NCBI RefSeq assembly: GCF_000247815.1
Contig: NC_021674.1
Coordinates: 15,102,430 to 15,166,429 of the forward strand
Reading direction: 5' to 3'
Source: Ficedula albicollis
Taxonomy: Eukaryota > Chordata > Aves > Passeriformes > Muscicapidae
DNA length: 64,000 nucleotides
Shown piece by piece: positions 52,196 through 64,000 of the stretch. Position 1 is the first letter of the stretch. Each line of letters starts with the position of its first letter. Made by a program: the position numbers and the translations under genes. A model generated the notes under the pieces. The model ran no database searches, was not told the DNA's origin, and saw only the letters and a program-made list of their open reading frames with translations.

Positions 52196-54266
52196 GATAT
52201 CAGCTTTGGGCACAGGTAAGTATGATCCCAGGAGATTGTTCTGCAGGTCGTCTGAGACTGACTGACAGCCCTAAGGATAAAGAGCACTGGCCAAACCGAA
52301 ACATCAAAAAGTGGTTTGATTTATTCAGACCTGAAACAAACAGGTAAACAAAGGAGAACTTTTGTTCATACTTCCAGTATGAAATACTCCCTTATTCCCC
52401 TCTTCCATTTCCTCTCATCAATCATTTCAACCAAATAAAATGTCACGTTGCTTTTAGGTTGGTTTTTTTTGTCCTTCTATTTCAAAATGTAACTGTAAAT
52501 ATTTTAGTGAAACAGTCTCCTTGGGGAAACAGCAAACAAACAATTTTAGCTTTCAGTCAGAAATGTCTGTTGCTAACAATTCATTTATTAACATCAGCTC
52601 ATAATCAGATTTTGACTGACCTAAATTTGCATTTTTCAAGAAGTACAATATTCAAACCCTGAACTGGCAGGTGTTCTCCAGCCTCTTGAAGAATGAGATC
52701 TATTCCCTCTTTTCCAAACATTTAGCATGAAGAAGAGGTCCAATTCTGTGTCATCTATGCATCAAACTTGAGTACAACCATTGTGAAAAAGTTTATTTTC
52801 ACAGGTCAGTGCAAAGTCTGGCCATGCAGAATGCTCACACAGTGTATTAGGAGTGCTGGGAACTTCTTGGACATTTCTTAACCATGTTCAGTATTGCATC
52901 ATTTCAGTGCATCCCTTCCTGATTGCCTTATAATATTAACAACAACAACAAAAACCAACCAAAAACTCCCAAACAACAGCAACAGAAGGAAACCTGCTTC
53001 CCTGCACAATTATTTCTCTTTTTATCCCCAGCAAATGATCACACACATTGCTAACATACTTGCTTGTTTTAAAGCAATTTAAGCTTCTGTTGCATTCTGC
53101 AATTGCTTTTCTCAGGCTCTAATCCAGAGAGGTGCAGAGCAAGCTCAGCTGCCTTATGAAGCAGAGACAAGACCCTTGGAGATTAGGGCTTCTGAGACTG
53201 TTTTATTTCCATTCAGTTCAGACTTACAAGTCTTTGTTTTTCATCTTTCTCTAAAGTTGCTTTAATTAAAATGAAACAAGTCAGAAAATCCCGCATTTCT
53301 GCAAAGCAAGGTCCAAAATAGCCTTGTCTCTTTGTGTTTGCTTACTAGGTCCTCCTAGGAGTTAGGCTTCCAATTTAAGAGCATGTTGTATTCATGTGAA
53401 GGGGAGAATGGAAATTTCCACCCTGAGAATTTTCCTTAGAATGTTTCTGTTGGGAACTGTTCTGCATAAAAGAACAAATTTGCCATGGAAGAAAGTGCAA
53501 CTTTCATCTTCCTAATACACATATCCTTTGACATCCAAGCAAATCACGCAGAAATAATACGTTGCCAACATTGAAAAAAAGCTGTGCTTCTATCCCAGTG
53601 CCAGATGACAGGGAGCAGGGAATGAAGCACAGTGGTGAAAAACCAGTCTGAATCTCAGGTGCATCAGGCCAGTTTTTGTTGGTGGACACAGGGAAACATA
53701 CCACCCACAGCGTTGGTAAGGCCTCATTTCTGACACCACAGTTCCTGCCTCCTCTGCTCCAAGCAGAGAAACTGAAGGTAGCAGCAGTGAAGGGTTTCTT
53801 TCCTCAGCAACAGAAGATCTATCTTACAAAAAGAGAAAAAGAACGTGGTTTGTTTGGCCTAGTGAAACAAGACTGGAGATGGGAGAAAATGACCCTGTGT
53901 AGATATATCAAGGAATAAATACTGGGGAGGGAGAAGGATTGTTTAACCTTAAGGATAATGCTGGAACAAGATCAAATGGATATAAATTGGTCATGAATAA
54001 ATTTAGACTGGAAATTGGGAAAGGTTTCCAACCATCAGAAGAATGACATCCTGGAATAGCCTTTCAAATAGAGCAGTGATGGGCAGAAACTTCAATTTAA
54101 ACTTGTGATATGAGTCCTTGAATCACCAAGTGGGTTTGAAAAAAAAAGGTGTTGCTACATTATATGTTTACATAAAATTTATTCCATGCTCTGGAGCTCC
54201 TACTGATTACCTGCCAGGGACAGAAAGAATTTTTTCCACTTCACATGTAATTTTGATTCTAAGGGC
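52196..54266. other. No gene seen
   Basis: Unique sequence with a short 'aacaacaacaac' run near 52938. No coding or transposon signature was recognised. Confidence 0.6.
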
Positions 54267-54889
54267 TGTACTGGTTTTGGCAGGGATAGAGTTAATTTTC
54301 TGCTTCATAGCTTATGAGTGCTGTTTTGGATTTAGGATGAGGATAATGTTGATAACACACTGATGTTTTAGTTGTTGCTAGGAAGTCTTACTCTAAAAAT
54401 CAAAGATTTTACAGTTTCCCATGCTCTGCCAGTGAGGAGAAGCTGGGAGGGAGAACAGCCAGGACAGCTGACAAAAACTGGCCACAGGGATATTCCATAA
54501 CACTAAATGTCATGCTCAGTGTATGAACTGGGGGAAGTTGGCCAGGAGGGACCAATTGCTGCCAGGGGATGAGCTGGGCATCAGTCAAGGGGTGGTGAGC
54601 AATTGTGTCACTTGTTTCTCCTGGGTTTTATCTCTCTCTATTTCTCCTTTCCATTATTATTATTGTTGTTGTTATTGTAGGTGGTATTATTATAATTATT
54701 ATTACTATTTTTTATTATTATGGTTTTTATTATGTTTTATTATTATGGGGATTTTTGTTTCAATTATTAAACTGCTCCTAACTTACAAGGTTTACTTTTT
54801 TTTTTCCAATTCCCCACCCTGTGGGGGACAGGTGGAGTGAATGAACAGCTGTGTGATGCTCAGCTGCCTGCTGGGGTTAAACCATGACG
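54267..54889 (+). mobile_element. Solo LTR of an avian endogenous retrovirus (ERVL-like)
   Basis: Starts 'tgtactggttttggcaggga' and continues 'tagagttaattttctgc'. It contains 'gggatattccataacact', 'gtcatgctcag', an 'attaaa' signal at 54765, 'ccaccctgtgggggac' and the end 'ctggggttaaaccatgac'. From memory this is the layout of a common avian LTR family that I would place with class III (ERVL-like) elements. The 3' terminal CA has mutated and no clean target-site duplication is visible. No internal viral genes are present, so it is a solo LTR. The middle (54650-54750) has been expanded by TTATTA-type repeats. Confidence 0.85.
54651..54752. repeat. TTA/TTG-rich trinucleotide expansion inside the LTR
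   Basis: Imperfect 'ttattattattgttgttg', 'tattattataattattatta' and similar units fill about 100 bp of the LTR. This is not part of the LTR pattern I recall and looks like local microsatellite growth. Confidence 0.8.
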
Positions 54890-55807
54890 TGAGCTTTTTT
54901 TCCTTCTTTGCCCTGAAGTATCAGGAGAAAGCAGAGGTAGATGCACAGACATTCTTCAAAGTATTAAAAGCTTCCAGATGGCTTAGATTATATAATTGTC
55001 CACATATCTGAGTTTCTACTGATCTAATGTCAATAGGTAATTTTCTCGTAGTTCGGTTTTTACACAGGGGCATAGGCTTGTGCACCACCTAAGAATTTAA
55101 TCTAACATATCCTGAATATTATTGCATGCAAAATACTATTGACAAAGTCAATTATTGCTTCCTGTTTATCCTAATTATGGCTGCAGCTGGAAAACTTTGA
55201 TGACAATCTAAGACTTCTGATAAGGCAAGAAAAGTGTTCTGTGTCAGGCAAGGGCTGGTAGAATAAGACCAAACAGTCATTCCACAGTGCTCAGGCTGAC
55301 TAACTGGGATACAGGTCCTCCTGTGAGTCTTGACACTTTGAAACACAAAGGGTGATAAAGTGATATTGCTGTTGCTACAAGAATGCCTCTTGCCCAGCAT
55401 TCATTTTATCCTCTTTGTCTTGTGGCCAAAGAGCAAAGTCACATTGTGTGGTGCCATTTCCTGTTCCTTGCATCCAAACCTGAATCAGAATCCCGAGGGT
55501 TTTTAGCATGGTGAGACATGGAAAGAATCAGTATTTTGTCAAGGCAGTAACCATTCTGCATCATCACTGCACAGTCAACCAGGCACTTCCTCTCTGAGAT
55601 CAGCTGTGAAGTATGAAATGCAAAGGAAGCCCACATCCATACCTCAGGGTCAGTTTACCATAGCATTTTCCTTTCCATACTTGCCAGCATTTTGTAAGGC
55701 TGCCAGCCTCATTTTCCAACTCAATACCATCATGCTGAAGCTTGTTGCAAGGCAGTTTTAAAATCAGCCTAGACAGAACTCAGTCCTGCCTCTCCCTCTG
55801 AAAAAAA
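54890..55807. other. No gene seen
   Basis: Unique sequence with nothing recognised. Confidence 0.6.
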
Positions 55808-55935
55808 CACTTGGCCTTTCAGCCCATTCTGGATACAGCCTCTCCTTCCATCTAACCTGCCTGACCCGCACTTGGCCTTTCAGCCCATTCTGGATACTAC
55901 TGCCAGCCTCTCCTTCCATCTAACCTGCCTGACCC
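55808..55935. repeat. 61/67-bp tandem duplication (55808-55868 and 55869-55935)
   Basis: The unit starts 'cacttggcctttcagccc' and ends 'taacctgcctgaccc'. The second copy carries a few extra bases around 'actactgccagcc'. It is otherwise identical or nearly so. Confidence 0.95.
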
Positions 55936-57270
55936 TGTGTCAGGATCTGACATGAAAGACCATTTCCATCCTACAACCTGTCTGTGGCCTCCTACAGCTC
56001 ATCACTGGCCATTTATCTTCCTGACCTGCTAATAATGAAGGGCCAGCTGGTTCCCAGGTCCATGCTGGGGCAGCATTCTCTGGTGCAGTATCCCTGTAGC
56101 CCATGAAGCCCATGAGAGTTGGAGCTGATGTTAGCAATTACTAGGAATGCTCTAAATAAAATCTTTACTCTTTCCTCTATGTATCCAAGGCGAAAATCTA
56201 CTTGGTCTGCAGATAGCCTTGATTGTGAAGATTCTTCTAACCCCATTGTCTCCACTAGAGGCACATTTCTTAGTAAGTAAAGGTTAGAGGATTAAGTCTT
56301 TGAATTCTGTCCATCATGCAAAGTCCATCTCTCAGCCACTTTATAGAAACCAGTAACATAGCTTCTGAGATAAGTAAGACCAGGAAGACAGAAATGAGGG
56401 AAAAGGGAGGAGTTTTCATCTGCAACTTGGAATGAGACAGAAAGCCACCAAAGAAGAAAAATAGTGACAAGCCTGTTCCAGATGAGAGGAGGCATAGAGG
56501 AGAGGTTGCTTATCCCACCTCTGGTCAGATTGCATGAAGGGGCAGAGAAAAGCAAAACTTGATGAAACTACATGTAGGAAGAAAAAAAAAAATAGCTTCT
56601 CTGCACTGGATGCAGTGAATCTGTAGAATATGCTACAGAGAAAGTCAAAGAGCTAAATAATAAGGCTGGATTTTTATAAGAGTTTGGTCAATGTGGGATT
56701 ATTAATAACATGCAGAGCAGTATCTGGTAACTTGGAAGTGATCAGATTTCAAAGTTTCCTAGGATAAGCCACCAACACATGCTAATCTTGAGATGTAAAT
56801 GCTCAAATAAAATCCCACCACTAACTGGGAGCATTAGAGGGGTGTGTTCCCATCTGCAAGAACCAAATAGTGATCCCTGCTGGAGAACTGACCACTGCTT
56901 ATGCTGTTTCTCTGTGACCTGGTCAAATTATGCTGTTCCTCTTCATTTGGGCATTCAAATCTGAGTATTTCTTCCTTTATTTAGTAAGGGAAACAGCAAA
57001 GTGTTGTGCCTCCCTACCCATACTCCTACAGGATTACTGAAGGTCAAAGCTGGGATAACCAGCATTAACTTCATGCAGGTTTGCTATTATCTGAGCAGTT
57101 CAATTAAGATGAAGCTGAAAGGAAAGCATCTGGGGCTTTAAAAACTCTCATCTCACAACAAGCCCATCTTCGTGCCCCATATGTTTTATCTGCTTCCCTC
57201 CTGTTCTCAGAGAGCCCTGGGATTGCCCAAAATGTATTCAATATATTGAGATTTTCAGTTACTGCACAGA
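55936..57270. other. No gene seen
   Basis: Unique sequence. Overlapping minus-strand frames of 65-87 codons around 55940-56555 show no domain. Confidence 0.6.
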
Positions 57271-57303
<33 letters not shown>

Positions 57304-57318
57304 ACACACACTCACACA
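57271..57318. repeat. (CA)n microsatellite
   Basis: About 24 CA dinucleotides with two 'CT' interruptions. Confidence 0.95.
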
Positions 57319-57485
57319 TTGGATTTCCTCCCAGGAATCTTTGTGATGTTTCAGATATTTAGCAAGTTTGGATAACCAGGAACAGCAAAAATTACAATTA
57401 TATCATTTGAAAACAAATAAGCATAATTTTTAGGATAGGATACGGAAATTCCTTCTCTCCTTTTTTAACCTAGTCATCCAAGCCA

Positions 57486-57560
57486 TATGATACGATATGA
57501 TATGATATGATATGATATGATATGATATGATATGATATGATATGATATGATATGATATGA
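57486..57560. repeat. (TATGA)15 pentanucleotide microsatellite
   Basis: Fifteen TATGA units, pure except that the second unit is TACGA. Confidence 0.97.
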
Positions 57561-60462
57561 TTCATTAGTTACAATGACATTCTCTGCTTTCACATTCTCT
57601 GCTCACACCCTTTTATCTGCATTTGGCTACCCCCAAGACCTGATGCAAGGCAGTCCTGCCTCATTTCTGCAGGATTCCTGGCTGAACGTTCCTGACATGC
57701 ACAGGCAGCACTGGGCTCAGCAGGAATGGCAGCAGAACAGCCACACACCAGCTGGTAAGGGCACTGCAGCATTGGTGACCAGCTTGGAATAAAAACACAG
57801 TAGTTAAAGTATTTATTCAGGAACTGAGGGAACAGAGCTTATTAGCAATGGGCATAGAAAGAAATTTGAGTTTGGGTAGTGGGCACAGACAAATTACCCC
57901 TGCCTCTGCTGAAGCCATCTCCAGCAACACAGAAAATGCAAAACTCATATGCCCTCAAAAGAGAAAGAGAGAAACACCAGAAGGATGACTGGAAGGGTGC
58001 TGGGTGAGTCAGAGGTCAATGGAGCAGGGAAACAGGATGCACTTGCTGGTATGGAGTGAGGGCTGAGGGACACAAGTATTCTGCAAACATCCTTCATTGC
58101 TAGCTGGAAGCACAGGTGAGAAACATGAGAGGTTTCCTATTATGTGCTTAATTCAATTGCTACCTCTGCATCCAGGACTGGCAGGGCTAAAAGCTACAAA
58201 TCACATTCTGGCTCATTCTAACTGGTCTAAACTCTAAGGAGTCTAGCTCTTCACTAAAAAAGACAAAACCAATTACCAACAACCTTCTTCTGAGGACAAA
58301 AAGACCAGCTTGCTAATGAAGGTCAAAGAGGTGGCCATTCCACCGTAAGAGACACACCATCCCACTGTCCATTTAAATGTCTCATTTAATAGCTGTATTT
58401 TTGTCTATGAAGACTCAGAGTACAATATTTATTCCTACTGTCCAAAGTGCTGCCCCAAGGATTTTAATGGTTACACTAATTTTATTCCACATAATGGAGA
58501 TGCCTTTTAAATGGGAAATGAGGAATTATAGAGTCTGGAAAATATGCTCTATGTGGTCTTCCCATTTGGCTTGGGAGAAAAGAACCAATTCCAGAACTTA
58601 GGTTTTGGAAGAGAGGGAAACTTTTATCTATTTGCCACTCTAGTTCGGTTCCCTTTACTAGTTTGGCTTCCTTGCCCAGAAACAGGACAAAAATTCATCC
58701 ATGAGAGAAAATTCCTCAATGCAAGCTAACAAAACAACCATTAAAAGGGGTCTTGTTTTATGACATGCTCCATTGGAATTGCAGCATTCTGCCTATGTGG
58801 GCATATTTTCTAACACATTATGCAGAAACAAGTCAGGGAAGATGCTGAGGATTGTAATTTTCTAATTTAATTCTGCCATTTCCAGTAATGGAAAGCCATA
58901 CTATGGCTATTTATCTTCATAAGTGACAGATGCATTTCATTAAAACTTCCTTAAATAATTTCTCATGGCACTTGAAGGAGGAAAATAAGGAGTGAAAAGA
59001 TAGCTGTTTTGTAAGCACACACGCATCGAGGTTTTGAGAGATGTTAAACACGCAAATGATCTATGACTGCATTAAAGAGGTCAAGTAAAAAGACATTTGT
59101 CTGGTGGTTTTTTGCAATGTTGATGCCTGTTGAACTCGTCGTGAGGCAATCTACATTGATTATTGCTGGATGAAAATACGCTAATAATATCCCTGTACAC
59201 GGATATAATGAGTGCCACTTGGGAGAATCCCAAAGCTTGGCGTAATGCTGTGACAGGCAGATGCTTCCCTTCCAAATACTGCTGAAATGCTGCCCTGTAG
59301 GAGCAGGAGGATGCAGCAGCTGCAGAGCAAGTGACTCTGCAGAATAATTTGGCCAGGAAGTAAAGAACTTTCTATTCAGTTGAAACTGCATTTAAATAAG
59401 CAATGTTTAGGAGCAGGTGAATATTCACCTAATTTTCTTTCTGTGCCAGGCTAGTGATAGTGATGCAATAAAATCTCTTTTGAAGGAATCTGCATCATGT
59501 ACTGGTGCACCTCTAAAGGGTGTTCTGTGTAAAGTTCTAGCCCAGGTCATGGCATATAGGTTTTGTATGGAAGTAATAAAAGCATGGCAGAGGGAGAGCT
59601 GTGGGTGAGATCATACCATTTTTCTGTTGTCCTCCTACTCTAAATAGCTCAGGAAGCCTGAAGGCTTGTAGCAGTTCCTAGAGGGTCATTAAGTCAAGGA
59701 AAAGCACCTCTGCATCTGCATTTTCCTCACCTATTCAGTAAACTCATACAGAAGGGAACAGGATGGGGAGGTTTAGAGGTAGCACTGTCATTATCTGCTC
59801 CTCAGTTTCCCATTTAGAGAAACTTTTTAACTTAGGACGGTAGCAAAGGGGACAGAGTGACAAAGAGAGCCTTGCCCAAACTTCTGCCTCACAAGCCAAT
59901 CATTCAGCCTAGCAGCTGCTGCCCAACAGTGCCAGCAAAAAGTCAGTGGCTGGGTGAGCTCTTAAGAAAGAATTCACCTCTAGATCAAGGAGAGAAGTTC
60001 CATACACTGGTGTTATGGATGGATAAGTTCTCATGGTCTGTAAAAATGCTGTTTTTACTCCAGGGTCTCCTTGTTAAGGCCCCAGAGCTGTCAAGAAAGC
60101 TGGAAGAGTGCCTGCAGCAACTGCTGCCATCCCCCTGGCGCTCAGTAGGCCCCTGTCTATTTGGCTTCATCACCTTTCCCTCACTTTACATTTGCTCTCA
60201 GCAAATAAACCCAAGGGAATAAGCTATTCAGGAAACACTGTCCTCTCTTTGGTTCATGAATCTTGCAGTCCTTTCTCACTCTTATTCCAAACTACTGACT
60301 GAACACTTTCCATTTGCTATTCTTTCCCAGTGGAGTTTGTTGACAAAGATGTTGTGATGAGTAGTAGAGCAGTGTAAATCAGTATGGACTAGATAGGTGG
60401 TCTTCTTTCTACACTGACTGAAGAAATGCTAACTCTCTAATGAAAAATCGTCACCTTCTCAC
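57561..60462. other. No gene seen over about 2.9 kb
   Basis: Unique sequence. 'acattctctgctttcac' is followed by a second 'cacattctctgct' near 57577-57606. 58740-59280 is AT-rich and could be conserved noncoding DNA, which cannot be shown here. The 121-codon plus-strand frame at 59857-60222 has no recognised domain. Confidence 0.55.
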
Positions 60463-60561
60463 CGGGAACATTAGCAAATGAGCCAAAGGTTGCTTCTTAG
60501 CATGCTTAGATAACGGGAACATTAGCAATTGAGCCAAAGGTTGCTTCTTAGCATGCTTAGA
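60463..60561. repeat. 51-bp tandem duplication (60463-60513 and 60514-60561)
   Basis: The unit starts 'cgggaacattagcaa' and ends 'tagcatgcttaga'. There is one mismatch ('caaatgag' against 'caattgag'). Confidence 0.96.
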
Positions 60562-61009
60562 AGATGTGGTTTCCGTAAGTAGAGTGGTCTGGGTGCTTTC
60601 CATCTGAATGGCAGATCACCTGGTGCAGAGCAGCAGCATTCAGGGCTTGGTAGGAAAGCCACACTTTGGGCCAGTGTCTGCCTCCTCCCTCCAGCCAACC
60701 TGCAACCTGCTATGAGTGTCAGGGCACACACTGTCCAATACCCCATGTACTTCATCAGGAATCCACCTCCTTTGAAAATCTTCTAAAAGTATTTTATATC
60801 ACGGTCATTCTCAAGTTACCTGAACCAGTAAATCAGTCAGCACCAGGCCTCTCAGATAAAGGCCCTCAACCAGTGGTACAAGTTCAGCATGAAAACTGGG
60901 GCAAGCACACATAAAACCTTCCTTTCCTCTTCCTCCACTGCTCCTGAAGTCAGTCTTTATTTCCATATTATGGTAATAACATATGAGAAGGTGAGGCAGA
61001 ACTCCTGCA
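60562..61009. other. No gene seen
   Basis: Unique sequence with nothing recognised. Confidence 0.6.
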
Positions 61010-61257
61010 TGCCCCTTTTCTTGCTCTGTTGAGTCACTGTGGCTCTGGCTGGCCCCAGCTGCAGGTGGGTGAGAATACCTATTTTGGCAGAGAGGGCCAG
61101 TGTGAGGAAGTCACAGAGACTCGGCTCGGGGGAGCTTGGCTGGAAACAGGAGCTGATGTCAGCTCATCAATAAAACCAAGCTTCAGAGTGGGCTGAGCTT
61201 TCTTACTCATGCTCTGGTGTTCAGAGCGTGACTCAACTCATTCCCAACGCACGACAT
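61010..61257 (+). mobile_element. Weak candidate LTR 3' part
   Basis: An 'aataaa' at 61169 is followed about 85 bp later by an end-like 'caacgcacgaca', and the stretch between is C/T-rich as in an LTR R-U5 region. No convincing 5' boundary or target-site duplication is seen. It may be unique sequence. Confidence 0.22.
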
Positions 61258-63078
61258 TCGAGGGCTGCACGGAAAGTCTTTAATCTACAGCATTTTGGCT
61301 GGCCTGTTCCTGCCACCACCTCTTCCTTTCCCCTTGTGCTTCCATCCAGGTGATTAGTTAAGACTGACGTCCAGTGCTGCTGTAGAATGGCTCAATGGTT
61401 ACCAAAGAAGCAGAAGTTCAAGGGGCAAAGTAAAAAATTTCCCTTGCAGTTAATCACTGGCCCCACTGTGGAACTCATCAAACTTTGAGAAGTAATTGAA
61501 GCTATTTGCACTTGTGGAAAATGAGAAAGACAAAAGTACAGGAAATTGCTTGTTGTTTTGCTCTCAGTGTCACTACTGTGATTACTCTCTTTTGGATGAG
61601 ATTCCCTTAGAAGAAGTGGCTTCCAGCTAAAGAATAAAGAGACCAGTCAGAATTTCTTTTGTTTGCTTTGAAAAATCCTTTTCATGCTTTCTCTGGTCCT
61701 TAAAGACAACCTTGGTGCATGCAAGAAATATCCCCCTGGAAAATGAGGCACTATAAGGAGTGCCCAGTTGAACACTCTGCTTTGCCAACTTCACCTGTCA
61801 GATATTTAAAAGTGAGGAGGGTTAACTGGAGCACTTAATGGATCCAAGCCACACTAGAAAGAGCATTTTTTGTCAGAAATTGTTCTTACATGTTAAAAAG
61901 TAACTTTGTAATAGAATTGACAGCTATGCACTCTGGCTGAGTGTTTGTTTGGATCAGAGACTTCAGTAAGGTTAACCATCAGACAAGGCACATGCAGAAA
62001 ATACAATAAATAGACAGTACTGAGCATCAGGTCTCTGACTCTGAGGGGACAGACTGGTCCATAGTCCCAGGTGATGGATCCCCAAGGTGGCCTGTGATCC
62101 CTCAGGACACATCCACAGCCCATATTTCCTGGAGCGCTCCTTAGAAATCACTGTAGCAACAGTCTCTTCCAAGACTAAATTCTCTAACTGGAAACACAAT
62201 GGAACTGTGAAGGGAATAGGGATTTCTGAGAACTACTTCCATTTGACCAAGGCATGCCAAAAATTTAGCTTGGCATCTCTACCTTGATTTCCATATAATT
62301 GCTGTGAGTTGTCTCCCTCCTGAGATACAGGTTTATGCAGCAGCACTTAAAATTGTGACCTGAGGAAACTCAGAGTACTTTAGAAAACTCCACGTCCATG
62401 GAAACACCTCCTGCCAGCCCTTCTTAGGCCATGGCAGGGTCTGGCAACAATGAAATGCCTGGTAATACACTAGACCAGATTTTCATCTCACATAAACGAG
62501 TGTGGTAACATCTTTTTCAGGCCATTTGTAACTGGAAATTGACATGATTAGGAGTGTCATTCATGAGGAGAGAGTGTTAATGCTGTATTTCTCTTTTTCT
62601 TGCCTATTCATTGGTTATGGTATTATCCACTGTCATGGACCCATGGCATTCCTTTGTGTCATTGCAAGGATACAGAACTTGAGTCAATTTGGAGTACACA
62701 ACACATAGACTTGTGACTGTATATCAGCTGTCGTTGTATTGGGCTAATACTGTCAGATAGAGATCTTCTTTTCCAAAATTGAGTTTTTACATCTGCAGAA
62801 AAGCAAGGGAACAAGCAACAAAGAAAATAAATGATCCTTCTTTGTTTTTTTGATTGCATAATTTTAATGAGATTTAAATTCTTAATTCCACTGGAGTTGG
62901 CCCTAAACTAGTGATGTACTCATCCAAATGCTATAGGGATAAGATCTATGTAGCAACTGAAATATTTAATCAGAAACTAAAATAAACCTTATAAGCATGT
63001 CCAAGCCATTTTACATTAAAGTGAATGATAGCACTTCAAACCGGTGATAGAAGCACAGAAGTGATCACTAGAAAATTA
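61258..63078. other. No gene seen
   Basis: Unique AT-rich sequence with nothing recognised. Confidence 0.6.
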
Positions 63079-63822
63079 GAGTCATAGAATGGCCTGGGTT
63101 GGAAGAGAACTTAAAGATCACCCAATTCCAACTTCCCTGCCATAAGCAGAGATGCAAACCACTAGATCAGGTTGCTAAAAGCCCTATTCAACCTGGCCTT
63201 GAACTCTTCTAGGGATGAGGTATCCACAGCTTCTCTGAGAAACCATGCTCACAGTAAACAATTTCTTCCAAACATCTAATCTAAATCTCCTCTTTTAGCT
63301 TAAAACTATTCTCCCTTGTCCCATCATTATCTGCCCACATAAAAAGTTTCTCATTCACTTTTTATAAGCCCCCTTTAAGCAGGGAAAGGCCACAGTGAGG
63401 CTTCCCTGGAGCCTGGTCTTTTTCAGACTGAAAAACGTCAACTCTCTCAGCCTGTCCTCATAGAAGAAGTGATCCAGCCTTCTGACCATCCTCCTGGCCC
63501 TCCTCTGGACTCATTCCTGCTGGTTCACATCTTGTGTTGAGGACCCCAGGCCGTGATGCAGCATTCCCAGTGGGGTCACATGAGCAGAATCACCTTCCAT
63601 GATGTTTGACTTTCCAGATTGAGAGTACACACTGCCGACTCACGTCCAGCTTTTCATCTGCACGGGCCCCCAAGTCCTTCTCTGTGGGCTGCTCTCAAAG
63701 AATTCTCTCCCTGTCTGTACTCATATCTGGGATTGCCCCTAGCCTAAGGTGCAGCATCTTGCATTTGAACTTGTTGAATCTCATTAGTTTCTCATGGGCC
63801 CATGTGATTAGCTTCCTCACCC
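63079..63822 (-). mobile_element. CR1 LINE 3' portion
   Basis: On the plus strand it opens with 'gtcatagaatggcctgggtt', the reverse complement of the CR1 3' terminus. It continues through 'ctagatcaggttgct', 'caacctggccttgaactc', 'ctctcagcctgtcctcatag', 'ggccctcctctggactcat', 'cacgggcccccaagtcctt' and 'tgcatttgaacttgttgaa'. It is older and more diverged than the copy at 25.3 kb. The element is 5'-truncated near 63820 and encodes no intact protein. Confidence 0.93.
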
Positions 63823-63857
63823 AGAGCATGGTGAACAAGAGGGGGCAAACATGGGCG

Positions 63858-64000
63858 GGGAGGTCTCTGAGGGTGTGGCACATCTCCGAGGGCGTGGCAC
63901 ATCTCTGAGGGAATGGCACATCTCTGAGGGCGTGGCACATCTCTGAGGGCATGGCACATCTCTGAGGGCGTGGACCATCTCTGAGAGTGTGGCACGTCTC
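63858..64000. repeat. 19-bp minisatellite, about seven units, reaching the window edge
   Basis: Units of the form 'ggcacatctctgagggcgt' begin at 63877, 63896, 63915, 63934, 63953, 63972 and 63991, with a partial unit before them. Copies differ at one to four bases. The array continues past the window. The minus-strand frames here simply cycle through the three frames of a 19-bp unit. Confidence 0.95.

Noticed and set aside
63695..63995. Cys/His-repeat protein ('MCHALRDVP'-like units)
   Set aside because: This arises from a 19-bp minisatellite cycling through three frames and from CR1 antisense sequence, not from a structured zinc-binding repeat.

Overview
This window reads as nuclear DNA of a bird, most likely a songbird. 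The host call rests on recognisable CR1 LINE 3' ends, including the classic 'tcatagaatgg' terminus, on an avian-type solo LTR with the 'tgtactggttttgg' start, and on the low overall density of interspersed repeats. The passerine part is inference. No protein-coding gene, rRNA or tRNA can be supported anywhere in the 64 kb. The longest open frames are translations of simple repeats (poly-Gly, poly-Pro, Arg-Gly-Glu-Glu) and the rest look like chance frames. The window is best described as intergenic or large-intron DNA.

Layout. 1-2.1 kb: two nearly identical ~468-bp copies 1,629 bp apart. 3.0-3.3 kb: a candidate LTR. 5.58-6.29 kb: an uninterrupted GAGAG pentanucleotide array of 141 units. 11.19-11.84 kb: a 656-base pure G run. 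16.6 kb: a minus-strand CR1 fragment. 18.44-19.02 kb: nested tandem duplications beside a CR1 tail. 25.2-26.6 kb: a plus-strand CR1 copy carrying a 482-bp internal tandem duplication. 35.65-36.03 kb: two abutting tandem duplications, next to a CpG island (36.12-37.72 kb) that is split by a 1,332-base G run. 38.7-41.3 kb: a GC-richer block with a few exon-like segments. 43-61 kb: scattered two-copy tandem duplications, a third G run (494 bases) inside a CCCCTT/CCCTTT hexamer array, and a solo LTR at 54.27-54.89 kb. 63.08-63.82 kb: a minus-strand CR1, followed by a 19-bp minisatellite that runs off the window edge.

Two things stand out. First, three very long and perfectly pure G homopolymers, all on the same strand, interrupt sequence that is hard to read; they are more likely sequencing or assembly artefacts than biology. 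Second, there are more than a dozen local two-copy tandem duplications, with units of 28 to 482 bp and usually only one to a few mismatches. They deserve a check as either a real mutational signature or an assembly error. The one plausible regulatory element is the CpG island, a possible promoter of unknown orientation. I found no convincing new multi-gene system.
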